From assembly GCA_034928535.1 (NCBI GenBank), contig JAYFOV010000016.1, positions 1 to 64,000 on the forward strand: a stretch of DNA of 64,000 nucleotides, written 5' to 3'. Source of the DNA: CAXXOK01 sp001604115 (GTDB taxonomy: Bacteria; Bacillota; Clostridia; Christensenellales; Aristaeellaceae). This document shows positions 7,798 through 16,311 of this stretch, one piece after another. Under the pieces are notes generated by a model. The model made no database searches, was not told where the DNA came from, and saw only the letters and a list, made by a program, of their open reading frames with translations. How positions within the stretch are numbered: the first letter of the stretch is position 1; each line of letters begins with the position of its first letter. The translations under genes were made by a program, and so were the position numbers.

Positions 7798-10152
7798 ATG
7801 GAACCAGGTCGCGAACTGCGCGTGCTGGAGTTTACCAAGATCCGCGAAAGGCTTGCCGCCTATTGCGTGACTCCCATGGGCGCGGCGCTGTGTGAAGCGC
7901 TTACCCCCCACCGGGATTTTGCTGAAGTGAGCCGGGCTCTGGCCGAGACGGAGGAGGCCGTGGTGCTGATCGCCTACATGGGCGGGCAGCCGCTGGTCGG
8001 TTTTGGGGATGTGCGCGAGCATATTTCCCTGGCGGAAAAGGGCGCGAGCCTTTCCCCCCGCGCGCTGCTGGATGTGGCGGCTTGCCTGCGCGCGGCGCGC
8101 ACCGCCCGCGTTGCTTTGGTCAAGGAGCGGGAGGATACCCCTATCCTGACCGGCCTGGCTTCCCGCCTGACCGCGCTGGCTGGCGTGGAGCAGGAAATCA
8201 ACGATGCCATCCTCAGCGAGGAGGAGATTGCCGACCGTGCCAGCGCGGAGCTGAGCACCATCCGCAGGCAGATCCGTTCCGCCAACGAGCGTATGCGCGA
8301 TAAGCTCAACAATATGATCCACTCCAGCAGCTATGCCAAGTTTTTGCAGGACACCATCATCACCATGCGCGGGGATCGCTACTGCATCCCCGTCAAGGCA
8401 GAGTGCCGCGCCAATGTGCCCGGCATCGTGCATGACCAGAGTGCCACAGGCGCAACGCTGTTTGTGGAGCCTATTGCTGTGGTGGAAATGGGCAATGACC
8501 TCAAACAGCTGCGCGCCCGCGAGCAGCAGGAGATCGCCCGCATTTTGCAGGCGCTGTCCGGGCAGCTTGCACCGCACGCGGATGCGCTGCGCAGCAATAT
8601 TGACATCCTGAACCATTTGGATTTCGCCTTTGCCAAGGGTATGCTGGCCAAGGAGATGCGCGCATCGTTGCCCAAGCTCAACCAGCGCGGGTATATCCGC
8701 ATCATCCGCGGGCGGCATCCGCTGATCGATCCCCAGAAGGTGGTGCCCAGCGATCTGTGGCTTGGGGATGAGTTTACCACGCTTATCATCACAGGCCCCA
8801 ACACGGGCGGCAAGACCGTCACGCTCAAGACGGTAGGGTTGTTTACCCTGATGGCGCAGGCCGGGCTGCACGTGCCGGCCGAGCTGGGCACGGAGATGGC
8901 GGTTTTTGATCATGTCTATGCCGACATCGGGGATGAGCAGTCCATCGAGCAATCCCTTTCCACTTTTTCCAGCCATATGAAGAACATCGTCGCCATCATG
9001 CAGCAGGTCACGGCGCGCGGTCTGGCGCTCTTTGACGAGCTGGGCGCGGGTACTGACCCCACCGAGGGCGCGGCGCTGGCGCAGACCATCCTGCAAAGCC
9101 TTTTGGCAAAACAGGTACGCACCATGGCAACCACCCATTACAGCGAGCTCAAAGCCTTCGCCCTATCCACCCCCGGGGTGGAAAACGCCAGTGTGGAGTT
9201 CGATATTGCTACCCTGCGCCCCACCTACCGCCTTTCCATCGGCATCCCCGGCAAGAGCAACGCCTTTGAGATCAGTCGCAAGCTTGGTCTCCCGGATGCG
9301 CTGATTGAAGGCGCCAAGCAGCTGCTGTCCCAAAACGATGTGCGCTTTGAGGACGTGATCGCCAACGCCGAATACCATCGGCAAATTGCCGAGCGGGAGC
9401 GCAAAATGGCGGAGGAGACGCATAGCGAGACCGTCCGCCTGCGCGACGAGGCCGAGAAGCTGCGCCGCGAGATGGAGGAAAGCCGGGAGAAATCTCTGCG
9501 CAAGGCCAAGGAGGATGGCAAGCGCGTGATGGAAAACGCGCGCCGGGAGGCCGAGGCCATCATCAGCGAGCTCAAAGCCCTCAAAAAGCAGGCGCAAACC
9601 CCGGAGCATGAGGTGCAGGCGCTCAAAAAGCGCATGGAAAAAGGGCTGGACGAGCTCAGCGAAGGGCTGGCCATGCCCAGCGCTGCGCATTTCATCGCCC
9701 CCAAAACGGTGCGCCTGGGTGAGCATGTGGAAATCGTGAACCTGAAAACGCGCGGCACTGTGCTGTCCCTGCCGGACAACAAGGGTGAGGTGCTCATTCA
9801 GGCCGGCATCATGAAGCTGAAAGCGCACCTGTCCCAACTGCGCATTGTGGAACCCGCCAAGGAAAAGAAGAGCACCGTGCTGGCCAAGACCGGCGCGGCT
9901 ACACGCAGCGTTCCCCTGGAGCTGGACGTGCGCGGCATGGCGCAGGACGAGGCGCTGCCCGAGGTGGATCGCTATCTGGACGAGGCCACGCTTGCGGGGC
10001 TGCATGAGGTGAGCATCATCCACGGCAAAGGCACAGGCGTGCTGCGCACGGGCATCCAGCGCCACCTCAAGGGGCACATGGATGTGAAATCATTCCGCCT
10101 GGGCATTTACGGGGAAGGCGAGGACGGCGTGACCGTTGTGACCCTTAAATGA
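7798..10152 (+). CDS. mutS2: MutS2 family ATPase/endonuclease
   Basis: 784 residues, the usual MutS2 length. MutS2 proteins lack the mismatch-reading N-terminal domain of MutS; they have been linked to suppression of recombination and, in Bacillus, to splitting collided ribosomes. Seen here: core/lever region, the MutS ATPase domain with Walker A GPNTGGKT near residue 332 and Walker B LALFDELGAGTDP near 408, a long charged coiled coil (about 520-630) and a C-terminal Smr domain with LDVRG and HGKGTG, the nuclease motifs. Start at 7798 has AAGGAGG nine bases upstream. It is followed after 64 bp by a two-component system and aroK on the same strand. Confidence 0.95.
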   Translation: MEPGRELRVLEFTKIRERLAAYCVTPMGAALCEALTPHRDFAEVSRALAETEEAVVLIAYMGGQPLVGFGDVREHISLAEKGASLSPRALLDVAACLRAARTARVALVKEREDTPILTGLASRLTALAGVEQEINDAILSEEEIADRASAELSTIRRQIRSANERMRDKLNNMIHSSSYAKFLQDTIITMRGDRYCIPVKAECRANVPGIVHDQSATGATLFVEPIAVVEMGNDLKQLRAREQQEIARILQALSGQLAPHADALRSNIDILNHLDFAFAKGMLAKEMRASLPKLNQRGYIRIIRGRHPLIDPQKVVPSDLWLGDEFTTLIITGPNTGGKTVTLKTVGLFTLMAQAGLHVPAELGTEMAVFDHVYADIGDEQSIEQSLSTFSSHMKNIVAIMQQVTARGLALFDELGAGTDPTEGAALAQTILQSLLAKQVRTMATTHYSELKAFALSTPGVENASVEFDIATLRPTYRLSIGIPGKSNAFEISRKLGLPDALIEGAKQLLSQNDVRFEDVIANAEYHRQIAERERKMAEETHSETVRLRDEAEKLRREMEESREKSLRKAKEDGKRVMENARREAEAIISELKALKKQAQTPEHEVQALKKRMEKGLDELSEGLAMPSAAHFIAPKTVRLGEHVEIVNLKTRGTVLSLPDNKGEVLIQAGIMKLKAHLSQLRIVEPAKEKKSTVLAKTGAATRSVPLELDVRGMAQDEALPEVDRYLDEATLAGLHEVSIIHGKGTGVLRTGIQRHLKGHMDVKSFRLGIYGEGEDGVTVVTLK

Positions 10153-10216
10153 TCTGGGCGCGCCGAAGGCCAACTGCCGTCCGCGTGACGGCCACCATAT
10201 TGGGGAGGGATTGACC

Positions 10217-10918
10217 ATGTCCGACAAACAGCGCATCCTGCTGGTGGATGACGATCGCAACATCAGCCACCTGATCCGTCTGTACCTGGAAAAGGAGGGC
10301 TACGAGGTGGCCGAGGCAGCCCGCGGGGATGACGGGCTGGCCGCCTTCCGCCGGCAAACGCCCGCGCTGGTGCTGCTGGATGTGATGCTGCCAGGCGTGG
10401 ATGGGCTGGAGGTGCTGCGGGAAATCCGCAAAACCAGCAAAGTCCCGGTGATCATGCTCACCGCAAAGGATGAAACGTTTGACAAGGTGCTGGGTCTCGA
10501 GCTGGGCGCAGATGATTATATTACCAAGCCCTTTGAAAACAAGGAGTTGGTTGCGCGCGTCAAGGCAGTGCTGCGCCGCAGCGTGGATGGCGCCGCCTCC
10601 GATTCGGCGGACGATGTGCTCACCTTTCCATCCCTGACGGTGAGCCTGGCACGCTATGAGGTCACCTACGAAGCCAAACCGGTGGAAATGCCGCCCAAGG
10701 AGCTGGAGGTGCTGTATTTTTTGGCCTCCCACCCCAATATGGTGTTCACGCGGGAGCAGCTTCTGGAGCGAGTGTGGGGGTTTGATTTCTTTGGCGACAG
10801 CCGCACGGTGGATGTGCACATCAAACGCCTGCGCGAAAAACTGCCGGGCTGCGAGCAGTACGGCTGGGAAATCCACACCGTGTGGCGTGTGGGCTACAAA
10901 TTCGAGATCAAAGGATAA
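10217..10918 (+). CDS. OmpR/PhoB-family response regulator
   Basis: 233 residues: receiver domain (about 3-120) with the acidic pair in LLVDDDRN, phospho-acceptor Asp in VLLDVMLPG, the Thr in MLTAKD and Lys in YITKPF, then a winged-helix DNA-binding domain (about 135-232). Partner kinase is the next gene, 12 bases downstream. Start ATG 10217 has GGGAGGGA six bases upstream; a TTG at 10211 abuts that site and is unlikely. Target genes cannot be told from sequence. Confidence 0.93.
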   Translation: MSDKQRILLVDDDRNISHLIRLYLEKEGYEVAEAARGDDGLAAFRRQTPALVLLDVMLPGVDGLEVLREIRKTSKVPVIMLTAKDETFDKVLGLELGADDYITKPFENKELVARVKAVLRRSVDGAASDSADDVLTFPSLTVSLARYEVTYEAKPVEMPPKELEVLYFLASHPNMVFTREQLLERVWGFDFFGDSRTVDVHIKRLREKLPGCEQYGWEIHTVWRVGYKFEIKG

Positions 10919-10930
10919 CGAGGTATCCCC

Positions 10931-12442
10931 ATGTTTCACAGCATGTTTTCAAGGCTGTTCCTGATCATGCTCCTGATCATCCTGGTGGTGGTGTTTGTGG
11001 GGGCTGGGTTTTCCATCATTGCCATCCGCAACAATATGATCCAGGGCCGCATGGAAAGCCTGCTGGTGCAGGCGCGGGAAATCGCCTTTCTGGCCAGCCG
11101 TGTGGAGGATAACACCCTGGCGGGCTACCTGGGCGTGAACACCCCCACCGAGGGCTATCTGCAGTGGAAAGCCAGCAAAGTGTATGAGGATTTTGGCGCG
11201 TATATTCTGATTGTGGATCGCAACGGCCGCGTGAAAGATAATATGATCACCGCCATCAAGACCAATCCGGATACAGTGGAAAGCCTTTCCACCAACGATG
11301 TGACCGATGCGCTGCGCGAGGTGCTCACCGGTAAGGAGATCCAGGCGCGCATCACCAGCGCCGCCAGCGGCACGGTGTTTACCGTTGCAGTGCCGTGGGT
11401 GCAAAATGACGAAGTGCTGGGCGCGGTGTTCATCCACACCAGCGCACAGATCATTGAGGCGGAGTACCGCGGCATCGTATTCCAGATCGTGGCTGGGTTT
11501 TCCATTGCTGCGCTGGTATCGGCTGCGTGCGCGCTGCTGTACACGCGCGGCATCGTGCAGCCGCTCACGGTCATCACCCGCGCTGCGGAGGATATGAGCC
11601 GCGGCCGTTTTCAGGCGCGCGCCGCCGTGACCGGCGTGACCGAGGTGCAGCAGCTTGCCGGCGCCTTTAACGTTATGGCGGATAAACTGGCCGTGGTGGA
11701 GGAAAACCGCCGCGAGTTTGTCGCCAATGTGAGCCACGAGCTGCGCTCGCCCGTGACCAGCATCCACAGCTTTGTGGAGGGCATGCTGGACGGCACCATC
11801 CCCAAGGAGGAGTATGAGCGCTACCTGCAAGTGGTCAGTGACGAGACCAACCGCCTGAAAAAGCTCATCAGCGATCTGTTGGAGCTCAGCCGCATGGAAA
11901 AAGGCGCGGTGGCACTTTCCATGGGCGTTTTTGACATCAACGAGGCCATCCGACGGGTGGTCATCGGCCGCATGAATGAAATCGAGCAACGTGGCATCCA
12001 GCTGGATCTTCGGTTTCAGCTGGACCCTTGCCCCGTGCGCGCGGATCAGGATCGGATCGCGCAGGTGGTGTACAATCTGGTGGATAATGCCCTCAAATTC
12101 GTGGGCGATAAGGGGAACTTGACAATCGCCACCTCTTTAGTGCATGATAAGGTATCGGTAAAAGTGGCAAACGACGGCGCACCCATCCTGCCGGAGGATC
12201 GTCCGTATATTTTTGAACGATTCTTTAAGGCGGATAAGGCACATACTGTCGGCAAAGGATCGGGAACCGGCCTGGGGCTTAGCATATGCCAGCGCATCCT
12301 GCAGCAGCATGGGCAAACCATACGCCTGCTGCCGGGGGAAATCGGCGCTGCGTTTGAGTTCACGCTGGAGGCAGCCACCCGAGCGATGCCGCTGGGCGAC
12401 GGTGGCGAAAAGCGAGAGCAGCGTTCGGCGGAAAGGGAGTAG
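10931..12442 (+). CDS. Membrane sensor histidine kinase (HisKA type)
   Basis: 503 residues. Order: transmembrane helix 1 (about 6-28), extracytoplasmic sensing region (about 30-175), transmembrane helix 2 (about 178-203), HAMP linker, HisKA dimerisation helix with the phosphorylated His269 in NVSHELRSP, and a HATPase domain with N box (VYNLVDNALKF), G1 (VANDGAPI) and G2 (GSGTGLGLSIC). The layout is that of PhoR/ResE-type kinases. It probably phosphorylates the response regulator encoded 12 bases upstream. The next gene starts 4 bases after its stop, so it is cotranscribed with aroK. Confidence 0.93.
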   Translation: MFHSMFSRLFLIMLLIILVVVFVGAGFSIIAIRNNMIQGRMESLLVQAREIAFLASRVEDNTLAGYLGVNTPTEGYLQWKASKVYEDFGAYILIVDRNGRVKDNMITAIKTNPDTVESLSTNDVTDALREVLTGKEIQARITSAASGTVFTVAVPWVQNDEVLGAVFIHTSAQIIEAEYRGIVFQIVAGFSIAALVSAACALLYTRGIVQPLTVITRAAEDMSRGRFQARAAVTGVTEVQQLAGAFNVMADKLAVVEENRREFVANVSHELRSPVTSIHSFVEGMLDGTIPKEEYERYLQVVSDETNRLKKLISDLLELSRMEKGAVALSMGVFDINEAIRRVVIGRMNEIEQRGIQLDLRFQLDPCPVRADQDRIAQVVYNLVDNALKFVGDKGNLTIATSLVHDKVSVKVANDGAPILPEDRPYIFERFFKADKAHTVGKGSGTGLGLSICQRILQQHGQTIRLLPGEIGAAFEFTLEAATRAMPLGDGGEKREQRSAERE

Positions 12443-12446
12443 CGTC

Positions 12447-12962
12447 ATGGAGCGGCACATCTTTCTGGTGGGAATGCCCGGCAGCGGGAAAAGCGCATTG
12501 GGAAGGCGCGTGGCGCTCAAGCTGCAAACGCCCTATCTGGATACCGATACCTACCTGGCAGAAATCACCGGCATGAATACGGCACAGCTCTATGAAACCT
12601 ATGGCGAGGCGGCTTTTCGCGACGGAGAAACCCGGCTGCTGATGGAGCTGGTTTCCGCTACGCCGGGCATTATTTCCACCGGCGGAGGGGTGGCGCTGCG
12701 GCCGGAAAACCGCAGGCTCATGCGCACGCATGGCTATGTGGTGCTCATTGACCGCCCCATTGACGATATTCTGATGGATATCCGCGCTGAAAAACGGCCG
12801 CTGCTGGCGCAGAAAGGGCGCGAGGAGATCGAGCGCATCTATGCCGAGCGCATGCCGCTGTACCGCAGCGTGGCGGACTATGTGCTGGACAACGGCAACG
12901 GTTTTCATAACGGGTTGGCTGGGCTGGAGCAGGTTGCCCGGCGCCTGGGCGCGAAGGGCTGA
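12447..12962 (+). CDS. aroK: Shikimate kinase
   Basis: 171 residues, full length. Phosphorylates shikimate to shikimate 3-phosphate with ATP in the chorismate (aromatic amino acid) pathway. Seen: Walker A GMPGSGKS at 9-16, the DTD motif in YLDTDTYLAE, FRDGE with the substrate-binding Arg, STGGGVAL, and the lid segment EKRPLL. Start ATG 12447 has AAGGGAG eight bases upstream and lies 4 bases past the kinase stop; the longer frame would overlap that kinase. Last gene of the unit; a T-tailed terminator follows at 13045. Confidence 0.94.
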   Translation: MERHIFLVGMPGSGKSALGRRVALKLQTPYLDTDTYLAEITGMNTAQLYETYGEAAFRDGETRLLMELVSATPGIISTGGGVALRPENRRLMRTHGYVVLIDRPIDDILMDIRAEKRPLLAQKGREEIERIYAERMPLYRSVADYVLDNGNGFHNGLAGLEQVARRLGAKG

Positions 12963-13044
12963 GCAAAGCCGCACCCACGCGGGCATTGTAGGCTGCACAG
13001 CGCCCGGCGCCCGCTGCACCCATGCCCGACATCTTGATATGAGC

Positions 13045-13072
13045 AAACGCCTTGGCATCCAGGGCGTTTTTT
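13045..13072 (+). terminator. Intrinsic terminator of the aroK unit
   Basis: AAACGCCTTGG and CCAGGGCGTTT form an 11-bp stem (one wobble) with a CAT loop, followed by TTT. Confidence 0.85.
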
Positions 13073-13154
13073 GATACTTGTCAGAAGGCTGGCTTCACAG
13101 GGGACAGCTGCGCGCCATGTTTGCAACCAAAGTGCACGCACGGATGGCGCGATA

Positions 13155-13193
13155 CAGCAACAGGGCATGCCACACCGGCATGCCCTGTTGCTG
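13155..13193 (-). terminator. 17-bp perfect hairpin at a convergent gene end
   Basis: CAGCAACAGGGCATGCC and its exact reverse complement flank a 5-base loop. It lies 25 bases past the stop of the minus-strand gene at 13218. T-runs are weak on both sides, so it may be a bidirectional terminator or mRNA-end stabiliser. Confidence 0.6.
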
Positions 13194-13217
13194 TTTCCGT
13201 GTTGGCCTGTCAGGCCA

Positions 13218-13670
13218 TCACTGGGTAACAAAATCCAAACCGCGGGTGTCCAGCACATTGATGCTGGTCAAGCGCAGGCGCAGGTAGGGTGAGTCGTTTT
13301 CCTCATACTGCTCAAGCACACCTACAGCGCGCACCCATTCGTCCTTCTTGGGGTAGGTCGCGGCCGGATCATCCCAGATGACCTCCAGGCCAGTGTAGCC
13401 ATCGTTGCCACAGCAACCGGGCGAATTGCGGTACACAGTGCGGTAGGTTACCCCGGTGGCGGGGTAAAAATACTCGTCCATCATACCTTCCAGCGCGACC
13501 GTTTTGCCGAGATAGGCTTGCGTGTTCACAAGCAGTTCGGTCACCTGGGTGAGAAAGGTGGCTTCCTCAATGTCAAAATCGATGGCGGGGGCAGTGGCCT
13601 CATCAGCCAGCGCGGCGCCTGCACCCAACAGCAGGGCAAAGGCAAGCAACAGTGCGGTCATATGTTTCAT
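13218..13670 (-). CDS. Secreted small protein, OB-fold-like, function unknown
   Basis: 150 residues with a clear signal peptide (about 1-22, ending GAALA-DE) and no lipobox Cys. The mature part has the pattern of a small beta-barrel: 'YLGKTVALEG', 'YRTVYRNSPGCCGNDGYTG', 'EWVRAVGVLEQYEE', 'YLRLRLTSINV'. This resembles small extracytoplasmic OB-like domains of Firmicutes that carry a CC pair, but I cannot name the family with certainty. GGAGG ribosome site eight bases before the ATG. The gene upstream on the same strand is a small membrane protein with a Cys/His motif; the two may work together, possibly with a metal. That link is inference. Confidence 0.7.
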   Translation of the reverse strand: MKHMTALLLAFALLLGAGAALADEATAPAIDFDIEEATFLTQVTELLVNTQAYLGKTVALEGMMDEYFYPATGVTYRTVYRNSPGCCGNDGYTGLEVIWDDPAATYPKKDEWVRAVGVLEQYEENDSPYLRLRLTSINVLDTRGLDFVTQ

Positions 13671-13691
13671 GGGATTTCCTCCGTTTCAGCA

Positions 13692-13750
13692 CCGACCCGT
13701 CCAGGGGCAAACAAATGCCCCTGAGCCTGTCAGACAAGCCGCCGGGTCGG
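13692..13750 (-). promoter_or_regulatory. Structured leader (three-way-junction-like) before the secreted protein gene
   Basis: On the minus strand an outer 8-bp stem (CCGACCCG / CGGGTCGG) encloses two hairpins: GCTTG/CAGGC with a 5-base loop (one G-U pair) and CAGGGGCA/TGCCCCTG with a 6-base loop. The fold ends about 10 bases before the GGAGG site. It matches no riboswitch consensus I know. It could instead be the end of the upstream transcript. Confidence 0.4.
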
Positions 13751-13818
13751 AATCTTTCCTATGGCATATCATACCCCGATGAACTCCGGATGAATCCGGC
13801 TAGGGATGGCAGGCACGC

Positions 13819-14127
13819 TCAATTGTTCATGCGTGTAAAGAGCGCGACGGGCGTTGCGGCTGAAAGGGTGAGCCTTTGGCGGCCGGGAATCCGCCTGCGC
13901 AGGGAGGCTGTTTTGATGGCGGCAAAGAGGAGCAATAGCAGCCCGGCATATTGCAGCAGCAGCGCCTTGAGCCGGTGCAACTGCCCGCAGGCCGCGCAAT
14001 GCACACCCGTGCAGGGGTGGGCTGCGCCTACCATTGCTATGCACACGCCCAGCAGCACGGCGCAAAGATACAGCGCCGCAAGGCACAGCGCCCGCACCCG
14101 GCGCAGCCGATGAGCATGGTTCGCCAT
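13819..14127 (-). CDS. Small membrane protein with an HxCxGxxCxxC motif
   Basis: 102 residues, two transmembrane helices (about 14-35 and 55-75) separated by a short loop that reads HPCTGVHCAACGQL. The His/Cys spacing looks like a metal- or disulphide-forming site and recurs in small uncharacterised Firmicutes membrane proteins. Support for the gene being real: an AAAGGGG ribosome site eight bases before ATG 14127 and an almost perfect sigma-A promoter at 14175-14204. A GTG at 14136 overlaps the ribosome site and is less likely. Function unknown. Confidence 0.7.
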   Translation of the reverse strand: MANHAHRLRRVRALCLAALYLCAVLLGVCIAMVGAAHPCTGVHCAACGQLHRLKALLLQYAGLLLLLFAAIKTASLRRRIPGRQRLTLSAATPVALFTRMNN

Positions 14128-14174
14128 TGCGCGCACCCCTTTCCGGCAATTTGAATCGTGACGGGTTAAATCAA

Positions 14175-14204
14175 ATTATACCGGCGGGCAGCGGGCACTG
14201 TCAA
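14175..14204 (-). promoter_or_regulatory. Consensus promoter of the small membrane protein gene
   Basis: Minus strand: TTGACA (14204-14199), 18-bp spacer, TATAAT (14180-14175). Both hexamers match the consensus exactly. Confidence 0.85.
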
Positions 14205-14524
14205 GCAAGCGGAGCCGGACTGCGCAGCAGGGCAACCATTGCTTTGCCGGTACACGTCAAGGGCTGGTGCGCATCCACCACCGAACAGCAGATGCCCCAT
14301 GCTGCCCCGCGCTCCGCCCGGCACGCTTGGCCGATGAACATGGGCGGACAGTGCGCTACAGGCGTTGAGTATCGCCAGTGCTGGGCAAAGTAACCTTGCG
14401 GTTCTGCCTGCGCCAGCGTGTGGCCGGTTTGCCCCGTGCGGGCTGGGGCAGAGCCCCCTTTCATGGCGGGACAGGATGCGCGCAGCAGGCGGCGAGGGAC
14501 GGCTTAGATGGACGCACAGCAAAG
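14205..14524. other. Intergenic stretch with no recognisable gene
   Basis: About 320 bases between the small membrane protein promoter and the rsfS terminator. An open frame crosses it on the minus strand, but it runs through the promoter, lacks a ribosome site and has no recognisable motif. I see no RNA gene. Confidence 0.4.
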
Positions 14525-14554
14525 CAAATGCCGGAGCGGCTGCTCCGGCGTTTG
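14525..14554 (-). terminator. Terminator of nadD-rsfS
   Basis: CAAACGCCGGAGC and GCTCCGGCATTTG (minus strand) form a 13-bp stem with one wobble and a 4-base loop, 17 bases past the rsfS stop, trailed by CTTTGC. Confidence 0.7.
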
Positions 14555-14571
14555 TTGGGGGTCAGGACAGG

Positions 14572-14937
14572 TCAGGCTTCATCCAGGCCGTCAAAGGGGA
14601 GGGGCATGCGGTTGCCATCGTGCTCCCAGAGCTTGTCCAGGCGGTAAAACTCACGCTCCTGGGTGTGGAACAGGTGCACCAGCACGATGCCATAGTCCAG
14701 CACGATCCAGCGGGCATCCTGATGCCCGTCCTTGCGCAGCAGGGGGATGCCGGCCTCGGCAAGCTTATCATCCACCTCTTCGGCAAGGGCTTTGATCTGC
14801 AACGGATTGCGGCCGCTGGCGATGACCATTGCATCGGTGACCACAGTCAGATTGCTCACATTGAGCGCGACGATATCCTGCGCCTTTTTTTCGTAGAGGG
14901 CATTGGCAGCCAGGGTGACGATTTGGTTTAATTCCAT
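14572..14937 (-). CDS. rsfS: Ribosomal silencing factor RsfS
   Basis: 121 residues, the normal size. Binds uL14 on the 50S subunit and blocks subunit joining under starvation. The family core is intact: VTDAMVIASGRN, QIKALAEEVDDKL, DARWIVLDYGIVLVHLF and EREFYRLDKLW. Its start overlaps the end of the NadD-YqeK gene by 10 bases, so the two are translationally coupled; nadD, yqeK and rsfS neighbour each other in many Firmicutes. A hairpin terminator follows. Confidence 0.95.
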   Translation of the reverse strand: MELNQIVTLAANALYEKKAQDIVALNVSNLTVVTDAMVIASGRNPLQIKALAEEVDDKLAEAGIPLLRKDGHQDARWIVLDYGIVLVHLFHTQEREFYRLDKLWEHDGNRMPLPFDGLDEA

Positions 14938-16148
14938 GAGGGCGTTCTCTCCTTCATTGTTACAGGCAAACGTTCCAGCCAGTCGATCACACGCTGTGTG
15001 GTAGGGTGGAGCGGCGCCTTTTGGCGGGTCACATATTGTTGGGTGCTGCGCAGGGAAGCGAGCATGGCCGCAACCAGGCTGGTCTGCGCCAGCGTGCGCA
15101 CCGTTTCCAGATCCGGGTAGGAACGGCGGCCCGGCTCGGCTTTATCTGCCAGAAACAAAGCCATATCGATGGGCAGCATGCCAACGCGGCCGGTGGTGTG
15201 GCAGCGGATCGCACCCAGCACGCTGGGGTCGGTAATGCCATAGTCCATCTCGGCTACAGCAGCGCCAACAGGGCCGTGCAGCAGCGCTTCATTGGCAAGG
15301 ATCTCCTTATCCAGCAGCATGCGCTGCTCCCGCGCGATGCGCTGCAGTGTGGGCAGCGGCATGCATTTGGCGCAATCATGCAGCAACCCGGCCAGCTCGC
15401 ACTGCGCTCCGTTGAGGCCGTGAAGCTCCCCAAACCTGCGCGCGGTGGCTGCAACCAGCAGCGAATGGTTCAGTCGCCGATCTGTAAGTGCCAGGCGCAA
15501 CCGCTGGTACAGGGATGGCGCATTGGGAAACGGCGGCTGCATGCCGTACAGCCCCATCAGGCGGATGTACTCATACACCTGCAACGGAAGCTGCGGCACA
15601 GCATCCGGGCTGACGCCACCGGCAAGGCGGGCACGGATCTCCGTGGCGCTGGTATCCTCGGGGGGCAAGCTCAGGTACTGGAACCGCGCGCCGCGCGCCT
15701 CCAACGTCGGCACCAGCGGATGGGCGCTGGCATCGGCACTGGTACGGCGGCACACCAGAAAGGTGCAAAGCGGAAACACCTTGTCCGGCGTGCGCCAGTT
15801 GGGCAGATCCAGCAGCGTATCTTCCCCGATGATATAGAAAAACTCGGCATTGGGCATTTGCTTTTTGAGAAGGGTCAGGGTGTCGATGGTATAAATTACG
15901 CCTTCCCGATCCAGCTCCATACGGCTGGCGGTGAAATGCGGCTCCCGGAGGGTCGCAAGGCGGGTCATCTCAAAGCGGTGCTCCGCATCCTCCAAGCCTT
16001 CGGGGCGCTTGTGCGGGGGATTGCCCGTGGGCAGGAAGATGACCCGGCTGAGCTTAGCCTCCGCAAGCGCGCTGGCGGCAATGGCGATGTGGCGATCATG
16101 GATGGGGTTAAAGCTGCCCCCCAGGATCCCGATGCGTTCCTTTGGCAC
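14928..16148 (-). CDS. nadD: Fusion of NadD (nicotinate-nucleotide adenylyltransferase) and YqeK (HD-domain Ap4A hydrolase)
   Basis: 406 residues from a GTG start. Residues 1-195: NadD, which adenylates nicotinate mononucleotide in NAD synthesis; it has the GILGGSFNPIH nucleotidyltransferase motif, the GNPPHK substrate loop and a TSATEIRARL segment in place of the usual ISSTxIR. Residues about 215-406: YqeK-type HD domain with HSLLVA, LAGLLHDCAK, EALLHG and HTTGR, expected to split diadenosine tetraphosphate symmetrically. In many Firmicutes these are two adjacent genes; here they form one frame. GTG 16148 is chosen because AAGGAGG lies seven bases upstream; the ATG at 16166 precedes that site. 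Cotranscribed with rsfS. Confidence 0.92.
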   Translation of the reverse strand: MPKERIGILGGSFNPIHDRHIAIAASALAEAKLSRVIFLPTGNPPHKRPEGLEDAEHRFEMTRLATLREPHFTASRMELDREGVIYTIDTLTLLKKQMPNAEFFYIIGEDTLLDLPNWRTPDKVFPLCTFLVCRRTSADASAHPLVPTLEARGARFQYLSLPPEDTSATEIRARLAGGVSPDAVPQLPLQVYEYIRLMGLYGMQPPFPNAPSLYQRLRLALTDRRLNHSLLVAATARRFGELHGLNGAQCELAGLLHDCAKCMPLPTLQRIAREQRMLLDKEILANEALLHGPVGAAVAEMDYGITDPSVLGAIRCHTTGRVGMLPIDMALFLADKAEPGRRSYPDLETVRTLAQTSLVAAMLASLRSTQQYVTRQKAPLHPTTQRVIDWLERLPVTMKERTPSWN

Positions 16149-16172
16149 GTACGCGCCTCCTTCCATGCCATT

Positions 16173-16201
16173 ATTATACCCGAAACACGCCGGAAGGAAA
16201 A
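16173..16201 (-). promoter_or_regulatory. Promoter of nadD-yqeK-rsfS (good -10, weak -35)
   Basis: TATAAT on the minus strand at 16178-16173; the -35 region (TTTTCC or so) is poor. It leaves a very short leader before the GTG at 16148, just long enough for the ribosome site. Confidence 0.5.
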
Positions 16202-16240
16202 GGGTTTTTGTGCCCGGGCACGCCAATGCCCTGCCAAGCG

Positions 16241-16269
16241 TTGACAGCGCCACGCAAAACCGCTATAAT
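16241..16269 (+). promoter_or_regulatory. Consensus promoter of the LacI-family gene
   Basis: TTGACA at 16241, 17-bp spacer, TATAAT at 16264: a perfect sigma-A match. It is divergent from the nadD promoter. Confidence 0.88.
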
Positions 16270-16311
16270 GCTGGAATCATGGAACCGTTCTCACCATAGG
16301 GAGGGTCAGGC

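Noticed and set aside
7351..9138. 595-residue minus-strand open frame over mutS2
   Set aside because: Runs through the mutS2 N-terminal half and the preceding gap; no recognisable domain, while mutS2 is complete on the other strand.
13692..13750. TPP, SAM or c-di-GMP riboswitch
   Set aside because: The conserved core sequences of these classes are absent; only a stem arrangement is seen.
14166..14522. 118-residue minus-strand frame between the small membrane protein and rsfS
   Set aside because: Crosses a perfect promoter, lacks a ribosome site and has no motif; read as noncoding.
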